Source of the DNA: RQOF01 sp964394475
GTDB taxonomy: Bacteria > Calditrichota > Calditrichia > RBG-13-44-9
Reading direction: 5' to 3'
DNA: 9,866 nt
Assembly (NCBI GenBank): GCA_964394475.1
Contig: CAYMXZ010000129.1
Span: forward strand, 1-9,866
The notes beneath the pieces were generated by a model. The model saw only the letters and a list, made by a program, of their open reading frames with translations. It was not told where the DNA came from and did not search any database. A program made the translations under genes and the position numbers. This document shows, in pieces, positions 6,758 to 9,866 of this stretch. Positions within the stretch are counted from its first letter, which is position 1. Every line of letters starts with the position of its first letter.

Positions 6758-7987
6758 ATGAAAAAATTATTAATTCTTGGAGCGGGGACGGGTGGTACCA
6801 TCATGGCCAATAAATTAGCGCCGGTTCTGGATAAACGAGAATGGCAAATCACCATTGTGGATAAAGACGAGACTCATCATTATCAACCGGGGTATTTATT
6901 TATTCCATTCAACATTTATCAGCGAGAAGATGTCATAAAGCCGCGACGGGATTTTTTTCCGCCGGGAATCGAAGTTATCATGTCCCCGATTGAAGTGATT
7001 GAGCCAGAAGCCAATCGAGTGAAATTAAGCAATGGCAAGCTTCTTTCATATGATATCCTGATTGTGGCGACGGGTACAAGCATTCATCCAGAAGAAACAG
7101 AGGGACTGATGAATGGTGCCTGGAGAAAAAATATATTTGATTTTTATACATTGGAGGGGGCAGTAGCATTGCAGCAATTTCTAAAATACTGGGAAGGGGG
7201 GCGGATGGTGGTACACATCGTCGAAATGCCCATTAAATGTCCGGTGGCTCCCTTAGAGTTCTCTTTTTTGGCCGACTGGTGGTTCACCGAACAGGGTATC
7301 AGAGATAAAGTGCAGATTGATTATGTGACACCGCTTCCGGGAGCATTTACCAAGCCCCGTGCTTCCCAACTTTTAGGTGATTTTCTCTCTAAAAAAAATA
7401 TCAACCTGATTCCTGAGTTTTCTGTCGCTCGGGTGGATACGACTAATAACAAACTCATTTCCTGGGACAAGCGAGAGGTTTCTTACGACCTGCTGGTAAC
7501 CATTCCCACCAATATGGGTTCGGAGGTGATCGCCAATTCGGGAATAGGGAATGAACTCCATTTTATTCCTACCGATCCATACACTCTACAGTCGAAAAAG
7601 TATGAAAACATTTTTGTGATTGGAGATGCTAGCGATTTACCCAGCTCTAAAGCCGGATCAGTGGCTCATTTTCAGGCTGATACTTTATTTGAAAATCTGA
7701 TGTGCTACATCGATGGTCGCAAGCTGAGAGCCCGGTTTGATGGTCATGCCAACTGCTTTATTGAATCGGGGTTTGGAAAAGGATTATTGATCGATTTCAA
7801 CTATGATGTAGAACCATTGCCTGGCAAATATCCCTTGCCGGGAATTGGCCCATTCTCTTTGCTACAGGAAACCAAGATGAACCATTGGGGTAAAATGATG
7901 TTTCGCTGGGTGTACTGGAATCTATTAATAAAAGGTTCTGAATTGCCTATCGAAGCACAAATGGTAATGGCTGGAAAGAGGTTATGA
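6758..7987 (+). CDS. sqr: Sulfide:quinone oxidoreductase-family flavoprotein
   Basis: This FAD-dependent enzyme is predicted to oxidise sulfide to sulfane sulfur or polysulfide and pass electrons to membrane quinone. The 409 residues show the N-terminal FAD-binding GAGTGG (8-13), the segment ending VATGTS (103-108), and the second flavin motif VIGDAS (287-292). C161 (IKCPVAP) and C333 (ANCFIESGFGKG) align by eye with the catalytic cysteines C201 and C379 of human SQOR. The third cysteine of the three-cysteine bacterial enzymes (near residue 125-130) is absent. The C-terminal stretch KMMFRWVYWNLLIKG (379-393) is an aromatic, amphipathic membrane-anchoring helix like those of known enzymes. The start has AGGAAGGA 4-8 bases upstream. 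The stop overlaps the ATG at 7984, and the downstream genes encode sulfur carriers, supporting a sulfur role. Exact activity, and its product, are inferred. Confidence 0.87.
   Translation: MKKLLILGAGTGGTIMANKLAPVLDKREWQITIVDKDETHHYQPGYLFIPFNIYQREDVIKPRRDFFPPGIEVIMSPIEVIEPEANRVKLSNGKLLSYDILIVATGTSIHPEETEGLMNGAWRKNIFDFYTLEGAVALQQFLKYWEGGRMVVHIVEMPIKCPVAPLEFSFLADWWFTEQGIRDKVQIDYVTPLPGAFTKPRASQLLGDFLSKKNINLIPEFSVARVDTTNNKLISWDKREVSYDLLVTIPTNMGSEVIANSGIGNELHFIPTDPYTLQSKKYENIFVIGDASDLPSSKAGSVAHFQADTLFENLMCYIDGRKLRARFDGHANCFIESGFGKGLLIDFNYDVEPLPGKYPLPGIGPFSLLQETKMNHWGKMMFRWVYWNLLIKGSELPIEAQMVMAGKRL
7977..7981 (+). promoter_or_regulatory. Ribosome site deciding the DUF1641 start
   Basis: AGAGG lies inside the end of the flavoprotein gene. 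It is only 2 bases from the ATG at 7984 but 8 bases from the in-frame ATG at 7990, favouring the second as the start. Confidence 0.5.
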
Positions 7988-7989
7988 TT

Positions 7990-8697
7990 ATGGATAACAA
8001 ACAGATCGAACAACAGCTTCTTGAAATAAATCAGAAGCTGAATCTCATTACAGAATACCTGCAGGAACAAAAGCGGCGGCAACAGGAATGGGATGAATTA
8101 AAAAACGATTTGACGCTGGTTGGAAAAGACGTTTTTCAAACGGCCGTGCAAGAGCTGGACGAAATTTCCTACCATTTTGATACCGCTGACCTTTTATATC
8201 TGCTAAAAAAATTACTGCGCAATACCCGCAATCTTACCAAAATGATGGACCAGTTGGAAAGCGCAACTGATTTCCTGCATGATATTACCCCCCTGGGGAA
8301 ACACATCCTGGATGAACTCATGGAAAATTTAACCAGCCTGGAGCAGAAAGGTTATTTCGATTTTGGCCGCGAAGCTTTGAAAATTGTTGATACTATTGTT
8401 ACTTCTTTTACGGTAGATGATGTGCGTTTATTGCGCGAAAATATTGCTTCCATACTCTTGACCATTAAAAGTTTTACTCAACCTCAAATGCTCAGCACCA
8501 TCAACAATGCACTGGGCTTTTTCCAGAAAATGGAAGTAATGGTTGAGCAGGACGTCAGTTACCGGTCATTGCTCAAAGAATTGCGTGATCCGGAATTTAA
8601 GCGAGGGTTAGCGTTTGTAATTCAATTTATGAAGAGTATGGTTCATACCAATGGAAATCAAAATTCTCACAAAGAAATACAAGAAAAAATACAATGA
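7990..8697 (+). CDS. DUF1641 family protein (function unknown)
   Basis: I recognise this as a DUF1641 protein from its C-terminal signature LLKELRDPEFKRGLAFVIQF (about residues 195-214 from this start). It has 235 residues, is almost entirely helical in composition, has no cysteine, no signal peptide and no obvious membrane segment. The first 40 residues have heptad-like spacing and are likely a coiled coil. Members of this family are often encoded beside sulfide:quinone oxidoreductase-like flavoproteins or formate dehydrogenase subunits, but no biochemical role is established as far as I know. The alternative ATG at 7984 forms an ATGA overlap with the upstream stop; 7990 has better ribosome-site spacing. 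The tight coupling suggests a partner or assembly factor for the flavoprotein. That role is inference. Confidence 0.82.
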   Translation: MDNKQIEQQLLEINQKLNLITEYLQEQKRRQQEWDELKNDLTLVGKDVFQTAVQELDEISYHFDTADLLYLLKKLLRNTRNLTKMMDQLESATDFLHDITPLGKHILDELMENLTSLEQKGYFDFGREALKIVDTIVTSFTVDDVRLLRENIASILLTIKSFTQPQMLSTINNALGFFQKMEVMVEQDVSYRSLLKELRDPEFKRGLAFVIQFMKSMVHTNGNQNSHKEIQEKIQ

Positions 8698-8716
8698 AAA
8701 GAAAGGAGATTAAATT

Positions 8717-9031
8717 ATGCCAATGAAAACAATTGCCGGAAAAACGGTGGAGGTGGACAACGAGGGTTTTCTGGTCCACCATACCGATTGGACGGAAGAG
8801 ATGGCCGTGGAATTAGCCCGGGAAGAAGGAATTGAACTGACCGAGGCTCACTGGAAGGTCATCAATTTTGTTCGCAAAGATTTTGCAGAAACCGGGCAAG
8901 TGCCCACGATTCGCCGGATGAAAAATGTAGGGGGAATTCCTACCAATGAGTTATATGAGTTGTTTCCGCAAGGGCCGGCCAAGAAAGCCGCGAAAATTTC
9001 AGGATTTAGTAAACCGCAAGGTTGTGTGTAA
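8717..9031 (+). CDS. DsrC/TusE-family sulfur-carrier protein, single-cysteine type
   Basis: This is a small cytoplasmic sulfur-carrier protein of the DsrC/TusE family. The 104 residues contain DNEGFL (14-19), DWTEEMA (24-30), LTEAHWKVINFVR (41-53), LFPQGPAKKAAKISG (82-96) and the C-terminal arm KPQGCV (99-104) with the penultimate C103, the thiol that carries sulfur. The second cysteine of true DsrC, 11 residues earlier, is replaced by A92, and the 7-8 residue insertion of sulfite-reductase-linked DsrC is missing. It is therefore TusE-like rather than a substrate of dissimilatory sulfite reductase. TusE normally takes sulfur from TusBCD for tRNA 2-thiolation, yet no TusB or TusC gene is present here. 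GGAG at 8705-8708, 8 bases before the ATG, supports the start. It lies in the sulfide-oxidation operon, so a sulfur-transfer role in this pathway is inferred. Confidence 0.92.
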   Translation: MPMKTIAGKTVEVDNEGFLVHHTDWTEEMAVELAREEGIELTEAHWKVINFVRKDFAETGQVPTIRRMKNVGGIPTNELYELFPQGPAKKAAKISGFSKPQGCV

Positions 9032-9061
9032 TCTTGGGTGTAATCATAAGAGGAGACTATC

Positions 9062-9529
9062 ATGGCTGAAACTATTAAAAAAGTATCGATTATTATTTCC
9101 CATGGATCGCTGGAAGGAGTGTATCCCGGGCTGATTATGGCCAATGGAGCCAGAATGGAAGGAATTGAAGCCAATTTGTTTTTCACTTTTTTTGGTCTAG
9201 AAGCTATCATGAAAAAGCGGATGAACAAAATTAAAGTGGCGACGGTGGGCAATCCTGCCATGCACATTCCTTCCTTACTGGGAATTCTTCCCGGTATGTC
9301 AGCCTTTGCGACCTGGAAGATGAAACGGGAAATGGAAAAACTGGATATTCCACCCATTCCGGAATTTATTGAGATGGTATATGACGCCGGAGCGAAATTG
9401 TATGCCTGTAAGGCAACGGTGGATATGTTCCACCTGACCAAAGATGATTTCTGCGAGCAGACCGATTCCATCATCAACGTCGGCAAGTTTTATGAAATCG
9501 CGGCCGGCGGACAGATTATTTTTACCTAA
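9062..9529 (+). CDS. DsrE2-type (DsrE/DsrF/DrsH-like, DrsE_2) sulfur-transfer protein
   Basis: This protein belongs to the DrsE_2 group (PF13686) of the DsrE superfamily, whose members carry persulfide or thiosulfonate groups between sulfur proteins. The 155 residues begin with a DsrE-fold strand KKVSIIISHGSLEGVYPGL (6-23), followed by the helix MANGARMEG (26-34) and FFTFFGLEAIMKK (40-52). Two cysteines are visible: C116 in YACKATVDMF (114-123), at the family's conserved carrier position, and C131 (DDFCEQTD). The segment IPSLLGILPGMSAFATW (69-85) is hydrophobic and might touch the membrane. The Shine-Dalgarno AGGAG ends about 7 bases before the ATG. It is the last gene of the operon and is followed by a strong terminator. 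Neighbouring flavoprotein and DsrC/TusE genes suggest it relays sulfur between them; direction and acceptor are inferred. Confidence 0.88.
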   Translation: MAETIKKVSIIISHGSLEGVYPGLIMANGARMEGIEANLFFTFFGLEAIMKKRMNKIKVATVGNPAMHIPSLLGILPGMSAFATWKMKREMEKLDIPPIPEFIEMVYDAGAKLYACKATVDMFHLTKDDFCEQTDSIINVGKFYEIAAGGQIIFT

Positions 9530-9606
9530 ACGAATTTTTCCAATTTGAAAAAAATGGCCTGGATACCACCACATTAAATCAATGAAAGACCTTTTCAGCG
9601 GACCAT

Positions 9607-9640
9607 AAAAGCCTCTTCTTTTTTTAGCGAAGAGGCTTTT
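9607..9640 (+). terminator. Intrinsic terminator of the sulfur operon
   Basis: A perfect 12-bp stem AAAAGCCTCTTC / GAAGAGGCTTTT (9607-9618 and 9629-9640) encloses a 10-base loop and is followed by TCTGTTTT. It lies 77 bases after the DsrE2-type stop and ends the operon. The A run on the left arm means it could also stop transcription arriving from the right. Confidence 0.92.
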
Positions 9641-9748
9641 TCTGTTTTATACCAGGATAAAATGGAGTGTAGTCAAGGCGTTGCGGTCTTTTAGATACGA
9701 TGGGGCCTGGCCGTGCACCAAACGGGAGTAAGGTTGACAAAGATTTTT
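9641..9748. other. Unassigned non-coding stretch
   Basis: No gene, RNA gene or clear signal was found here. The reading frames are broken by stops. The middle part (about 9675-9732), with GGGGCCTGGCCGTGCACC at 9702-9719, looks richer in G and C than the surrounding AT-rich spacer and may belong to a dispersed repeat or a decayed gene. I could not identify it. Confidence 0.3.
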
Positions 9749-9864
9749 TTTAGACAGGATAACAGGATTGACAGGATAGATTAAGAGAAATTTTTTGGAT
9801 ACAGATTTACAAAAGAATAGGTCAGACCCTTAATGATCTTGTAAATCCTGTTATCCCGTCTAAA
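9749..9864. repeat. 116-base imperfect inverted repeat built from ACAGGAT heptamers
   Basis: The left arm 9749-9777 and the reverse complement of the right arm 9836-9864 match at 26 of 29 positions. After a one-base offset the similarity continues through ATTAAG on both sides. The left arm contains ACAGGAT three times (9754-9760, 9762-9768, 9771-9777). A degenerate fourth unit, GGATACAGATTTACAAAAGA, lies inside (9797-9816). There is no open reading frame, so it is not an insertion sequence. It looks like a dispersed palindromic intergenic element; I recall similar ACAGGAT-rich spacers in other bacterial genomes, but the copy number here cannot be seen from one window. The right end nearly touches the window edge. 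Confidence 0.75.
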
Positions 9865-9866
9865 TT

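Noticed and set aside
8717..9031. True DsrC of dissimilatory sulfite reduction
   Set aside because: The second redox cysteine and the DsrC insertion are missing, and no dsrAB genes are in view.
8848..9486. 212-codon open frame on the minus strand across the TusE-like and DsrE2 genes
   Set aside because: It is antisense to two well-recognised sulfur-carrier genes, shows no family motif, and has the composition of a shadow frame.
9734..9763. TTGACA-N18-GATAAC as a sigma-70 promoter reading rightward
   Set aside because: The -10 match is only 4 of 6 and falls inside the ACAGGAT repeat, whose repetition explains the sequence; no gene follows in the window.
9749..9864. CRISPR array or insertion sequence at the right end
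   Set aside because: The ACAGGAT units are only 7 bases with 1-2 base gaps and no spacers, and there is no transposase frame.

Overview
The window is one co-directional (+ strand) stretch of about 9.9 kb from a bacterial chromosome. It holds ten protein genes, one of them cut by the left edge. No rRNA, tRNA, CRISPR array, phage gene or transposase was seen. The lineage is not certain. The esterase at 5041-6504 ends in an 'NYPNPFN...' type IX secretion (T9SS) sorting domain, which points to the Fibrobacterota-Chlorobiota-Bacteroidota assemblage and its neighbours (for example Calditrichota, Ignavibacteriota or KSB1-like lineages). Several genes have clear Shine-Dalgarno sequences, unlike many Bacteroidota, so a Calditrichota- or KSB1-like organism is my best but weak guess.

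Region 1 (1-4924) is a housekeeping and stress block: the C-terminal part of a tRNA-dihydrouridine synthase, an Hsp20 small heat-shock protein, the ATP-dependent protease Lon, a short-chain dehydrogenase/reductase and ribonuclease HI. Gaps between these genes are 20-80 bases and no terminator is visible, so they may be transcribed together. Hsp20 and Lon make functional sense side by side, one holding unfolded proteins and the other degrading damaged ones. A short motif, GAACA(A/G)GTT(C/T)T, lies just before both of their start codons.

Region 2 (4925-6504) is a single exported esterase: signal peptide, carbohydrate-binding-like N-terminal beta domain, Fes/esterase-D alpha/beta hydrolase with an intact GxSxGG nucleophile elbow, and a C-terminal T9SS sorting domain.

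Region 3 (6505-9640) is the most interesting part. A 253-base AT-rich leader with two dyad-symmetric sites precedes a tight four-gene operon: a sulfide:quinone oxidoreductase-family flavoprotein with both core active-site cysteines, a DUF1641 protein, a DsrC/TusE-family protein with only the C-terminal penultimate cysteine, and a DsrE2-type (DrsE_2 family) protein. The operon ends at a strong intrinsic terminator (9607-9640). The set looks like a compact sulfane-sulfur module: sulfide oxidation at the membrane, then transfer of sulfur to cytoplasmic carrier proteins. The role of DUF1641 is unknown.

Region 4 (9641-9866) is non-coding. It contains a 116-base imperfect inverted repeat whose arms are built from the heptamer ACAGGAT, probably a dispersed intergenic element, preceded by about 90 bases I could not assign.
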